From Candidatus Jettenia caeni (GTDB taxonomy: Bacteria > Planctomycetota > Brocadiia > Brocadiales > Brocadiaceae), in assembly GCA_000296795.1 (NCBI GenBank), contig BAFH01000002.1:124001-188000 (forward strand): a stretch of DNA of 64,000 nucleotides, given 5' to 3'. The notes below the pieces were generated by a model. It made no database searches. It was given only the letters and a program-made list of their open reading frames with translations, and had not been told where the DNA came from. Made by a program: the position numbers and the translations under genes. Shown piece by piece: positions 27,995-36,018 of this stretch; the first letter of the stretch is position 1; the number at the start of each line of letters is the position of its first letter.

Positions 27995-28741
27995 TCATGC
28001 CATTTTCAGTTTTATCTCTACAAAATTATGGGGCGCCCATGGCCCGTGAAAATCAAAGGCATAATTGTCATCAAACACCTTTGCTGCTTCAAAAATTCCC
28101 TTTTCAAATTGTTCCAGACTTGCCTTCTCCACAAGGCATGCTAACTTCATCACTGTTTTTTCATCTTTGGGTTTATTTACTTTTATTTCGCAACAGTACC
28201 CTTTCAAAATGCTTTGTACCGTTGCCGTATGTTTTTCACGCTCCTGATTCATAATAGCCTCAAACATTCTCCCCAGTTCCATTTTTTCCTCTTGCGTTGC
28301 ACCGGTAGGTTTTAGAAAAATATTATCCCGGAAAAGCTCAAGCGACCGATGTGTTCTCACCATAAATTCAAAGATATTCTCCACATCCCAAATAACTTTC
28401 AGGCCCATTTCAACCTTATCACCTAACCTCTTTAGTTGATTTACAAAGCTAGTATGATTTAATGTTAAGATCTTTTTAATGCCTGTTTCATTATCAGCCA
28501 CAACACCAAAAGAAACAGGTAGAATCGAGGATGTCTTCATGACCTCTTTGATAACGCTATTGTGGGCACTCAGATTCTTTCGTTCCGGTCGGAGTCTGCC
28601 CCCCGGACCATCACTTACCACAGCAGCAATGCCATTATCTGAAATGGTATACACCTGCTTACCATCAATGCCTGCAAGGCTGAAACCGAACCTTACATCG
28701 TTCCTCGTAAAGCCATAAATGTATTTTCCGTTATTAGTCAT
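27995..28741 (-). CDS. Gas vesicle protein GvpF/GvpL family, copy 1
   Basis: A 248-residue protein with the GvpF/L pattern: YIYGFTRND opening, AAVVSDGPGG, the central SILPVSFGVVADN and the closing DFHGPWAPHNFVEIKL. GvpF/L proteins bind GvpA and other minor Gvps and act early in vesicle assembly. AGGGGA precedes the start codon. Two more distant paralogues lie at 33941 and 34938. Confidence 0.93.
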   Translation of the reverse strand: MTNNGKYIYGFTRNDVRFGFSLAGIDGKQVYTISDNGIAAVVSDGPGGRLRPERKNLSAHNSVIKEVMKTSSILPVSFGVVADNETGIKKILTLNHTSFVNQLKRLGDKVEMGLKVIWDVENIFEFMVRTHRSLELFRDNIFLKPTGATQEEKMELGRMFEAIMNQEREKHTATVQSILKGYCCEIKVNKPKDEKTVMKLACLVEKASLEQFEKGIFEAAKVFDDNYAFDFHGPWAPHNFVEIKLKMA

Positions 28742-28806
28742 AGTTAATCCCCTGTATATCTCGCGATACGTTTCCTGTGTACTTCAACAGGTATCCCATG
28801 TATAAC

Positions 28807-29124
28807 CTAATATCTGAGGAGTTGTCCTCTGTTATCTCTGGCGATGTCATCCGTTTTTATGCTCGCTTTCGTATTCACAGGAAAACTTTCGGTAGTTGCT
28901 TTAATACGATCTAATAGGATATTTTTTTCAATATCTATCTCTTTAATCCGGTCAGCAACAGTTTTTATGCGCTGACGCGCACTTTCCATTTCCCTGATAC
29001 GATGTACCCGCTCCATTTCAAGGGTAGTAATTCTCATGTATGCCTCATGGGGCAAAAATCTTTTATTTACTATACCGGCATGTGTCTTTATATCCTTTAC
29101 ACTCTTCCTTTTTTGAATAGCCAT
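28807..29124 (-). CDS. Coiled-coil protein of unknown function in the gas vesicle operon
   Basis: A 105-residue basic protein with a long heptad-rich middle (MERVHRIREMESARQRIKTV). No family is recognised. It lies 13 bases downstream of gvpN and 65 bases before gvpF/L on the same strand, which argues for a role in the vesicle system. The ribosome site is weak. Confidence 0.6.
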   Translation of the reverse strand: MAIQKRKSVKDIKTHAGIVNKRFLPHEAYMRITTLEMERVHRIREMESARQRIKTVADRIKEIDIEKNILLDRIKATTESFPVNTKASIKTDDIARDNRGQLLRY

Positions 29125-29137
29125 TTTTATTGTACCT

Positions 29138-30142
29138 TTACTTTTTAGCGGTTAAACCACAGTATGCCATAGAAGAAAATAATGATTCTTCTTTCTGTAA
29201 ATTTTTCATATTACAAACCTTTTGTACAACCTCAGCAATCTTTTCCTGCATTATCAGTTTCCCGTCACGGGTAACCTTAATGGTGTTAGCGTTGAGCACA
29301 TCCTGGCAGATCCGGCGAAATATTGGATCCTCCCACGCTGCATGACCGCCCCGGTGAGCAAGTATACGGGCAATCATGATACCGGTTCTGATACTGGGGC
29401 GATGATTATTAACCCCCATACTTCTCAATTTTCTAATAATATTAACGATCGTTTCTGCATCTTCCCGTGAAATACCCGATCTGGCTATTAAGATTTTAAT
29501 TTCTGTTTCACAATCAAAATGATGGATCTGTATCGTTACGAGCCTGTCCATAAGCGCATCCTGTGTCTTATGAGTACCTGCATACTCCTCCGGATTCGAG
29601 GTAAAAATAGCGCGGAACTCCGGGTGTACCTCTATATACCCACTTCTCTGCCCGCCACGTTTAGGAACACCAAGAATCCCTTCCTGAAGGACACTCAGTA
29701 ATACATTGTTTGCTTCCGGTTTTGTGCGATTAAACTCATCGTAGATAAGAATATTACCGTTCTTGCATGCATTGGTAAGAGGGTTATCTTTCCATATAGT
29801 TTGCATCACCTCTTCAGATCTCACTACCGAATGAATGAAATTATCATAGAGTTTTTTCTTGCTGTAACCGCTATCCTTGCCAATAAGATCAGAAGTTCCG
29901 AACTCATCATCACCATGAATCAGTGTCACATTCCTGCCAAGTTTTGCTGCCACATGGAAGGCCAGTGTTGTTTTTCCTGTTCCGGCAGGACCTGATAAGT
30001 GAACGGGGTAGCCGGCTTGAAGATATGCGAGAGCCGATTCAACCACTTCCTCTATACATGGAGTAACTACAAACCCATTGCTTGGCTCTAAGCAAAGTCC
30101 CGGTTCTTCAAGTTGGGTATTTTCATTTACGATTGTATCCAT
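29138..30142 (-). CDS. gvpN: Gas vesicle AAA+ ATPase GvpN
   Basis: A 334-residue MoxR-like AAA+ protein from ATG 30142, where GGGAG lies well placed; ATG 30175 is an in-frame alternative with a weaker site. Walker A is GPAGTGKTT, and Walker B with its GvpN signature is ILIYDEFNRTKPEANNVLL. The VVTPCIEEVVESALAYLQAG segment before Walker A is typical. GvpN is needed for vesicle growth in many hosts. Confidence 0.95.
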   Translation of the reverse strand: MDTIVNENTQLEEPGLCLEPSNGFVVTPCIEEVVESALAYLQAGYPVHLSGPAGTGKTTLAFHVAAKLGRNVTLIHGDDEFGTSDLIGKDSGYSKKKLYDNFIHSVVRSEEVMQTIWKDNPLTNACKNGNILIYDEFNRTKPEANNVLLSVLQEGILGVPKRGGQRSGYIEVHPEFRAIFTSNPEEYAGTHKTQDALMDRLVTIQIHHFDCETEIKILIARSGISREDAETIVNIIRKLRSMGVNNHRPSIRTGIMIARILAHRGGHAAWEDPIFRRICQDVLNANTIKVTRDGKLIMQEKIAEVVQKVCNMKNLQKEESLFSSMAYCGLTAKK

Positions 30143-30205
30143 ATCTCTACTCCCATTATTGTCGTTTTCATTCAAATTTGATCATCATTCTTAATTTTTA
30201 ACAAT

Positions 30206-30556
30206 TCATTCCACATTCATTATCTTTACAGAAACAACACCACTACCATGGCACCGCAAACAATACATCGCTGAAGCTGACAGATCATCCCCGGAACCAC
30301 GACAGACAGAGCATACCTGTGAAGAAATAGCAGCGCTTGGCTGAACACCTTTTCCCATACAAGCAGTACAGGTTAATCTCTTAATAGCCCCTGTACCGCT
30401 GCAATGAGCACATCGGATATAAGGTGACTGAACCGTTACGATACCTCTTCCACCACATACACAACAGGTAGAAATATAAGACATAATACCAAAAGGATCC
30501 TTTCCTCTCCCTCCACAGAATCTGCAAACAATACTTACGGTTTTTGTTGTAAGCAT
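30206..30556 (-). CDS. DnaJ-type zinc-finger protein with six CxxCxGxG repeats
   Basis: A 116-residue protein that consists almost entirely of six CxxCxGxG-type motifs: CRFCGGRG, CCVCGGRG, CAHCSGTG, CTACMGKG, CSVCRGSG and CLRCHGSG. DnaJ itself has four such motifs, binding two zinc ions, plus a J-domain that is absent here. It sits between gvpA and gvpN on the same strand. The fold suggests a zinc-dependent substrate-binding or thiol-exchange helper for vesicle proteins; this is inferred from location and domain type. Confidence 0.85.
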   Translation of the reverse strand: MLTTKTVSIVCRFCGGRGKDPFGIMSYISTCCVCGGRGIVTVQSPYIRCAHCSGTGAIKRLTCTACMGKGVQPSAAISSQVCSVCRGSGDDLSASAMYCLRCHGSGVVSVKIMNVE

Positions 30557-30643
30557 TTCAGAAGCTGATCCTTTCCCGACAAAAACAAAATTTTTCCATT
30601 CCTTTGAAAATACAAAATAATAGGAGATTTCTTATATCGGATA

Positions 30644-30676
30644 TGGATGACCGTCATTATGGTTGACGGTCATCCA
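30644..30676 (-). promoter_or_regulatory. Strong hairpin just after gvpA copy 1
   Basis: A perfect 13-bp inverted repeat (TGGATGACCGTCA and TGACGGTCATCCA) with a seven-base loop starts 12 bases past the stop codon of the proximal gvpA. There is no T tract after it on the minus strand, so it is more likely an mRNA-stabilising or partial read-through hairpin than a full terminator. It would favour gvpA mRNA over the downstream accessory genes. Confidence 0.75.
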
Positions 30677-30688
30677 CCCGTTCTATTC

Positions 30689-30907
30689 CTAGGCTGGTGC
30701 AGCGGCGGTTGCTGTCAAGCCAATTGATTCAGCATACTTTAAATATGTTTCAACAGATGCAATAACGACTCTGGCCTCTATTGAAAGTAACTCAATACCT
30801 ACCAAAGATACCTTAACCCAGGCATCAACCACGATACCCTTATCAAGTATCCTATCGACAACTTCTGCCAAACTTGATGAATCAGTAGATTTCTGTACCT
30901 TTGCCAT
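30689..30907 (-). CDS. gvpA: Gas vesicle structural protein GvpA, copy 1
   Basis: A 72-residue major shell protein. [21 protein letters not shown] and [25 protein letters not shown] cover the conserved core (key parts [10 protein letters not shown] and [13 protein letters not shown]). ATG 30907 follows AAAGGAGT. The protein is identical to that of the second copy 85 bases upstream, and the two genes differ only at a few silent positions. GvpA forms the ribs of the gas-filled shell. Confidence 0.98.
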   Translation of the reverse strand: MAKVQKSTDSSSLAEVVDRILDKGIVVDAWVKVSLVGIELLSIEARVVIASVETYLKYAESIGLTATAAAPA

Positions 30908-30992
30908 GTGTGTTACTCCTTTCAAAATTTTCAGTTAAATAGATAACAAACACGTTATGAATTGCCCGGTAAGATACGGTTGTTACTTATTC

Positions 30993-31211
30993 CTAGGCTG
31001 GCGCAGCGGCGGTTGCTGTCAAGCCAATTGATTCAGCATACTTTAAATATGTTTCAACAGATGCAATAACGACTCTGGCCTCTATTGAAAGTAACTCAAT
31101 ACCTACCAAAGATACCTTAACCCAGGCATCAACCACGATACCCTTATCAAGGATCCTGTCGACAACTTCTGCCAAACTTGATGAATCAGTAGACTTTTGT
31201 ACTTTAGCCAT
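30993..31211 (-). CDS. gvpA: Gas vesicle structural protein GvpA, copy 2
   Basis: A 72-residue GvpA, identical in protein sequence to copy 1 and promoter-proximal in the operon. ATG 31211 follows a GGGGGTGAT ribosome site, different from that of copy 1. The near-identical region extends a few bases past the stop codon and ends just upstream of the start, so the duplication covers little more than the coding sequence. Confidence 0.98.
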   Translation of the reverse strand: MAKVQKSTDSSSLAEVVDRILDKGIVVDAWVKVSLVGIELLSIEARVVIASVETYLKYAESIGLTATAAAPA

Positions 31212-31279
31212 GTGTATCACCCCCTCTCATTCATTAAAAAGATTAAAGGATAAATGTAAACCAGGTGTAAGGGTAGGAA

Positions 31280-31295
31280 AGCGAAACCTATGCCT
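31280..31295 (-). promoter_or_regulatory. Candidate sigma-54 promoter upstream of gvpA
   Basis: On the minus strand the sequence AGGCATAGGTTTCGCT has GG and GC exactly ten bases apart, with CA after GG and TTT before GC as in the consensus TGGCACGNNNNTTGCA. Transcription would start near 31270, about 60 bases before gvpA. The match is partial: -24 reads AGGCAT and -12 reads TTCGCT. Confidence 0.35.
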
Positions 31296-31349
31296 CGCAT
31301 ACCTGTCAAAAAAAGCTATTCTTAAATAAGTCATATCCTGTTGAAAGTT

Positions 31350-31372
31350 AAAGGTGTAAAAAACTTACCTTT
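31350..31372. promoter_or_regulatory. Possible activator palindrome upstream of gvpA
   Basis: An interrupted palindrome AAAGGT-N11-ACCTTT lies about 80-100 bases upstream of the putative gvpA transcription start, where enhancer sites of sigma-54 activators are commonly placed. It is a single short site. Confidence 0.3.
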
Positions 31373-31560
31373 GAATAGATAAAAATTTTCCGCATGTAGG
31401 ATATGCCGTGAAGGAAAGGAATTCTATGGAACAATTGCAATAGATATGTTACAAAGTCCATAGTATGGTGTCTTAAAATTGAAGCTATAGATAAATTCAT
31501 GAGAATTATGGTATAGCCTGGTTTACAATCTCATGTAATGTAAATGTGTCAGAGTACAAC

Positions 31561-31588
31561 GTAGAGACGCAAAATCTTGCGTCTCTAC
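31561..31588. repeat. Palindromic repeat, GTAGAGACGC family
   Basis: A 28-base palindrome with 12-base arms GTAGAGACGCAA and TTGCGTCTCTAC around AATC. A degenerate relative lies at 33852-33880. Confidence 0.85.
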
Positions 31589-31703
31589 CATTGTGTACAT
31601 GGTAAAGATTGATCACGATACCGGAGAACGGAGAGCATGTGATTTATAAAACAATTCCCGGATAGCCTATTCAGGGTTGCCATTCCCATGCATGTATTCA
31701 GGT

Positions 31704-31732
31704 GGGGAAGCAAGGCTAAAGCCTTACCCTAC
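31704..31732. repeat. Palindromic repeat, GGCTAAAGCC family, imperfect copy
   Basis: An imperfect palindrome with centre CAAGGCTAAAGCCTTACCC between the gas vesicle genes and the receiver gene. It matches the elements at 22115 and 35941. Confidence 0.7.
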
Positions 31733-31748
31733 ATACGGAAATTTTGTG

Positions 31749-32132
31749 TTATGAGAGGAAAGAGTTTTCTATAGTCAGGCGTATTTCTGAAATACTAAAC
31801 GGTTTACCGATAAAATAATCAAAGAGACCTTTGGCAAGTCCCTGTTGTACGGATAGGGTATCCCGGTAATAATACCCGGTAATAATAGCAATTTTTATTT
31901 CCGGATAATACTGCTTAATGAGATTTGCCAGCTTTAAACCATCAATATCGGGTAGTTTGACGTCAAGGAAGATTAATCGAACACTTGGATATAGCTGTTT
32001 GAGCAATTCAAGCCCTTCTTTCCCGCTGGTTACCGAGCATGATTTATAACCTTTCGGTATCAGGATACTTTCCAGCGCCCAGCACATATCCACTTCATCA
32101 TCTACAATAAGTATTTGTGGTTTTTCTGACAT
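31749..32132 (-). CDS. Single-domain response regulator
   Basis: A 127-residue receiver with the acidic pair in IVDDEVD, phospho-accepting Asp in LIFLDVKLPD, the switch Thr in IAIITGYY and the Lys in IGKPFS. There is no output domain. It lies 88 bases downstream of a PAS histidine kinase on the same strand and upstream of gvpA. It may relay phosphate from that kinase to another regulator or bind a partner protein directly. Confidence 0.92.
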   Translation of the reverse strand: MSEKPQILIVDDEVDMCWALESILIPKGYKSCSVTSGKEGLELLKQLYPSVRLIFLDVKLPDIDGLKLANLIKQYYPEIKIAIITGYYYRDTLSVQQGLAKGLFDYFIGKPFSISEIRLTIENSFLS

Positions 32133-32220
32133 CTTCTTTTCCTTTTCATCATAAGCTATAAGGTCATGGGATTATTATCGGAGACTCGGTGAATCTCTGT
32201 CTGGAACCTTTTGGCTTGCA

Positions 32221-33702
32221 TTATTTCTTCACCGGTAGTTGAATAGTAAAAGCAGAACCCTTTCCTACCGTGCTTTCTACCTGTATAGTTCCTTCGTGTT
32301 GTCTGATAATACTGTAGGTAATTGATAACCCAAGACCAGTGCCCTTGCCTACCGGCATAGTGGTAAAGAATGGATCAAATATCTTATCAACATTCTCAAT
32401 TGGTATACCACAACCTGTATCCTCAAAGACAATGACGATTCTATCATTCCGATTAATTGAAGTTGTTATCGTTAAGGTTCCTCCGTCAGGCATAGCATTG
32501 GCGGCGTTGAGGATTATATTCAGAAAAGCTTGTTGTAATAAATTCTTCTCTGCCTTCATAATGGGAATATACGGGTATAGATTTTTTTTAATCTCGATTC
32601 GCATTAATAGCAACTGTTTTTCAATGAGCGTAAAAGTTTCCATAATGGCATCATTGACATTCGTCGGTTCAGAACGCCCGTCGGAAGGCCGCGCAAATTT
32701 GAGCAATTCTTCGATTATCCGGGAGGCGCGTTTAATACCCAAATAGATCTTTTCCGCACACTCTTTACGCAAACTTTCATTTTCCTGACATTCCAATAAA
32801 ATCTGAGCAGCAGCAGAACTGATACCCAATGGATTTCGAATCTCATGCGCTATGCCACCAGCCATTACCCCCAGAGAAGCAAGCTTTGCAGAATGAAATA
32901 ATTGTGCTTCTAATTCACGTCTCTCAGTAAGGTCTTGCCCTACACCTACAATACCTACCACGGTTTGTAAATCATCTTTCATCAGAGCAAAACTCCAGGA
33001 AATAGGAATTATCTTCCCGGTCTTTGTCTTAAGACCTAATTCTATATGTTTTACGGTTTCTCCCCGGGAAAGATTCTCTATGATAGAGGCCAGTGTTGGC
33101 TTTTGTGCATCCGCGCATATTGTTATCAACGGTTTACCCACTAATTCTCTGTCTATATAACCGGAAATTTTCTCTGCCGCATTATTCCATGTGGTAATCA
33201 TCCCTATAGAATCCAGCGAAGTAACAATATCATTGGCGCTCTCGACCACTCCAGCGAGATGGCGCTCTGTTTGCCTGACTTTCTCGCGCAAACTTACCTG
33301 CTGCGTAATATCATCCATGATGAGCAGGACGTTTTCAACAATCCCTTGATCATCTTTGAGAGGAGTTAAACTATAAAAATACACCCTGCTTTGCAAGCCA
33401 GGAGATCGATAATACATCTCACGACCCCGATCTCCCACTCCTGTCTCAAATACCCTCCTTAGCCTTTCAGCAAGTCGTGTGTATTGCAGGATAACGCTCG
33501 GAAATATATCATCCACATGCTTCCCGATAGTTTCTCTTTCTGTTCTCCGTGATTTCTCGAGAAAATTCTTGTTGGCAATCAACACCCTGAGTTTACGATC
33601 AAACATTAAGAGGGAGGATGGGATACACGAAAAGATCATCATACAAAGGCGCTCGTATTTCCCCTCTGACAAATGTGTCTTATCAAGACCTGTACTATTC
33701 AA
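32221..33702 (-). CDS. Soluble PAS-domain sensor histidine kinase
   Basis: A 493-residue protein without transmembrane segments. Two PAS domains (about residues 15-130 and 145-260) precede a HisKA domain ([12 protein letters not shown], phospho-accepting His) and an HATPase_c domain ([12 protein letters not shown]-box, EDTGCGIP and [10 protein letters not shown]-boxes). Its resemblance is to NtrB-like kinases that pair with sigma-54 activators. It lies within the gas vesicle run next to a lone receiver, so it may read a cytoplasmic redox or energy cue for buoyancy control; that is inference. Confidence 0.93.
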   Translation of the reverse strand: MNSTGLDKTHLSEGKYERLCMMIFSCIPSSLLMFDRKLRVLIANKNFLEKSRRTERETIGKHVDDIFPSVILQYTRLAERLRRVFETGVGDRGREMYYRSPGLQSRVYFYSLTPLKDDQGIVENVLLIMDDITQQVSLREKVRQTERHLAGVVESANDIVTSLDSIGMITTWNNAAEKISGYIDRELVGKPLITICADAQKPTLASIIENLSRGETVKHIELGLKTKTGKIIPISWSFALMKDDLQTVVGIVGVGQDLTERRELEAQLFHSAKLASLGVMAGGIAHEIRNPLGISSAAAQILLECQENESLRKECAEKIYLGIKRASRIIEELLKFARPSDGRSEPTNVNDAIMETFTLIEKQLLLMRIEIKKNLYPYIPIMKAEKNLLQQAFLNIILNAANAMPDGGTLTITTSINRNDRIVIVFEDTGCGIPIENVDKIFDPFFTTMPVGKGTGLGLSITYSIIRQHEGTIQVESTVGKGSAFTIQLPVKK

Positions 33703-33851
33703 AATTTTCTCCGAAATCTAATGTTTCTATAAATATCTCACCCCCATGGGGTTATTTTTCAAAAAAAACCAAAGTATTACAAATCTCTCCAATGTGCTGT
33801 AGTTTTCCATAATGATTTGACATTATCGGCGATTGAAGCCAGACAGCATAT

Positions 33852-33880
33852 GGCGGAGACGCAAGATGTTGCGCCTCTCC
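33852..33880. repeat. Degenerate GAGACGCAA palindrome
   Basis: GGAGACGCAA and TTGCGCCTCTCC flank GATG. It is a decayed relative of the repeat at 31561-31588, in the gap between a gvpF/L gene and the PAS kinase. Confidence 0.6.
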
Positions 33881-33940
33881 TTTACCTAATCCCGCAGGGA
33901 TGTCATGATTATAGAAAAAAATCCTGTTGATATTTGTACA

Positions 33941-34705
33941 CTATCCTCCGTCCCCCGAAACAAAATGATAAGGAGGCCAGGGACCGGAATACAAAAACCG
34001 GAACTCTTTCAAGCTCGCCACGAGATCATAGAATCTGATCCTGAATTCAGATAAAAAATCCCTGTGTATCAAATAATTGAGAGATATTCCCGGCAAAAAA
34101 GAAAAACCCTTATCCCACTGAGATTTGGTATAGATACCCTCAAATTGCGCATGACAGGTACTCACTATTTCCTGAACAGAAGTCTTGTTCTCATCCAGAA
34201 CTGTATAATAGGCGCGTTGCCGTTCTAAATATGCCGTACCTGAGCTTAAACTATTTTTTCCAAATCTATAGGATTGTGGCGCATTTGCCTGATTTCTTTT
34301 CGATACATTCCCACTGATATCAGATTGAACAGACTGCGCATTCCTTACATCACTACTCCTCATAATAATGCGTAGTCCCATTTCAAATGTATTGTGCAAT
34401 TGCTCCAGGTCTGCAATAAACATTGCATATCTATTATTCAGAAATTCAAATACTTCTTTCCCACTCTTAAATACAGATGAAAATCGCATAGGAAGAACCG
34501 TTTGTTCTTTTTGCAAGATCTCAATTACCGATGCATGGCGTAATACATTTTCATTCGATATCGGTATCTTGGCCATCGTAACCTCTGATATGAGAGCCGT
34601 TATTTCCCGATATGGTAAAGCACGAACACGGATATTTTCAATACCAAGTATATCTTGAATCGGTCTGCGAAACGCCTTTGTGATACCGTATAAATATTGA
34701 TACAT
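33941..34705 (-). CDS. Gas vesicle protein GvpF/GvpL family, copy 2
   Basis: A 254-residue protein with GvpF/L features: YQYLYGITKAF opening, EQTVLPMRFSSVFKS in the middle, and closing YSGPWPPYHFVSG. It is divergent from copies 1 and 3 and has an insertion around residues 120-160 (SVQSDISGNVSKRNQ region). GGAG lies 7 bases before the start codon. Together with copy 3 it is separated from the core gvp genes by the kinase and receiver. Confidence 0.9.
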   Translation of the reverse strand: MYQYLYGITKAFRRPIQDILGIENIRVRALPYREITALISEVTMAKIPISNENVLRHASVIEILQKEQTVLPMRFSSVFKSGKEVFEFLNNRYAMFIADLEQLHNTFEMGLRIIMRSSDVRNAQSVQSDISGNVSKRNQANAPQSYRFGKNSLSSGTAYLERQRAYYTVLDENKTSVQEIVSTCHAQFEGIYTKSQWDKGFSFLPGISLNYLIHRDFLSEFRIRFYDLVASLKEFRFLYSGPWPPYHFVSGDGG

Positions 34706-34740
34706 TTGTAAGCTCCATTCTCTTAAAGTTCAGTTTAAAA

Positions 34741-34860
34741 TACAATGATTCTTTCTTTTCTATTTTCTTCTTTTATGTCTCCCTCTTTTCTATTTCATTC
34801 TTTTGTGTTTCCCCCATCTCTAAAACATTCACACATTTTTCCCCCTTTTCTAAAGGGGAT
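34741..34860. repeat. Pyrimidine-rich degenerate direct repeat
   Basis: Two similar tracts of about 33 bases (TTCTTTTCTATTTTCTTC and related) are followed by a partial C-rich palindrome, CCCCCTTTTCTAAAGGGG, in the gap between two gvpF/L genes. Confidence 0.5.
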
Positions 34861-34937
34861 CAAGAGGGATTAACAACTCCGGTGTTTCTCTTTAGTAAAG
34901 ATGCAATTCCTTAAATCCTCTTTGCTTTTGAAGTTTC

Positions 34938-35906
34938 TCATAATTCCGGACAAAAACTATAGGGAGGCCATGGGCCGGTAAGCTCAAACACAAGTCCCTC
35001 GTTCTTATATTTTTCTCCTTGTATATTCATACTATCTCTAAATGATACAAGCATCTGCTGTTTTATGAGAAAGGCCGCATTCATAACCATATCAGATGAT
35101 CTACCATGGATTTTCTTATCAAAACACCGCAAAAATCGGCAACCGTCAGTATACGGTAATACTGTGGAATAAATGTCTTGTAAAATCCGTTGGATTTCTA
35201 CTCTTAATGCCTCTTCGCATATCTTGTGCTTTTTCTTTGCTAATAAATAACCCTCCCCGGGTAATAATGATGTCTGATCTATTTTTATAGGTTGTCCTTT
35301 TCTTTGATCATATCTATCCATAAAAACCTTTTTATCACAAAATATCTTCACTGACCATTCAGTCTTATCAGTAGTATAATTTAGGAATTTGATAATCTTT
35401 TCTTTGTGCGGCAGTATCGTTTGAAAGAGGGTCTCCTGATTCTTATAAATTGTACAAAACCGTAAGGGCACTACGGGAATAGAATAGCATCCTGTTAAAA
35501 CTCCTGTGCGTTGAGGATTTTCTCTCTCCTCTCCCTCATCTTCTTTCTTGAGAATTCCCTCTGGTTCTCCTTTATTGAAGGTTGACTGAGAAAAACGATA
35601 GAGAGGTTCGTGACAACCTTTTGAGGTATAAGTCATAACGAACTCGATTACCTCCTCATGTTTCTTTGCTTTTGACGCAATCCACACCATATCTGTCATT
35701 TTTTTATCAAGGGCATCTTCGCTAAATTCCTTTAAAGATAGAGCGCTCACTATTGCAAAAAGACCATTTCGTTCAATAGCATACACTTCATGTTCATCGT
35801 CAATACCCATAAGAGTATGGGGAAACGATACTGGCGTTTGAGTAAAACAGTAGGCATAAATCCCAAAGGGGATATCCAGGGTATTCCTCTGTATCTGACC
35901 CGGCAT
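34938..35906 (-). CDS. Gas vesicle protein GvpF/GvpL family, copy 3
   Basis: A 322-residue GvpF/L-like protein, longer than usual. The opening FGIYAYCFTQ, the middle IPVVPLRFCTIYKNQ and the end ELTGPWPPYSF identify the family. An inserted, charged region (KKEDEGEERENPQR) lies at about residues 120-135. GAGGAAG precedes the start codon. It may have a specialised role among the three paralogues. Confidence 0.88.
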   Translation of the reverse strand: MPGQIQRNTLDIPFGIYAYCFTQTPVSFPHTLMGIDDEHEVYAIERNGLFAIVSALSLKEFSEDALDKKMTDMVWIASKAKKHEEVIEFVMTYTSKGCHEPLYRFSQSTFNKGEPEGILKKEDEGEERENPQRTGVLTGCYSIPVVPLRFCTIYKNQETLFQTILPHKEKIIKFLNYTTDKTEWSVKIFCDKKVFMDRYDQRKGQPIKIDQTSLLPGEGYLLAKKKHKICEEALRVEIQRILQDIYSTVLPYTDGCRFLRCFDKKIHGRSSDMVMNAAFLIKQQMLVSFRDSMNIQGEKYKNEGLVFELTGPWPPYSFCPEL

Positions 35907-35940
35907 AATTCTTCCTCATCACTAACCGATTTACAAAAAA

Positions 35941-35996
35941 GCAGGGCAGGCTTTAGCCTTGCCCTACGTAAGGGCGAACACAAGGTTCGCCCCTAC
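35941..35996. repeat. Two adjacent palindromic repeats
   Basis: The first (35941-35967) is a GGCTTTAGCC-centred palindrome ending GCCCTAC. The second (35968-35996) pairs GTAAGGGCGAAC with GTTCGCCCCTAC around ACAAG and belongs to a different family. They sit back to back between the hybrid kinase and gvpF/L. Confidence 0.8.
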
Positions 35997-36018
35997 AGAT
36001 TCAATTCATTTCAAAGGT

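Larger units (their letters stand above)
31212..31748. other. gvpA upstream region
   Basis: About 540 bases between gvpA and the receiver gene. It holds the candidate sigma-54 site, one possible operator palindrome and two dispersed repeats. No gene is supported. As the largest gap in the 21-kb minus-strand run it is the natural place for the main gas vesicle promoter. Confidence 0.55.
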
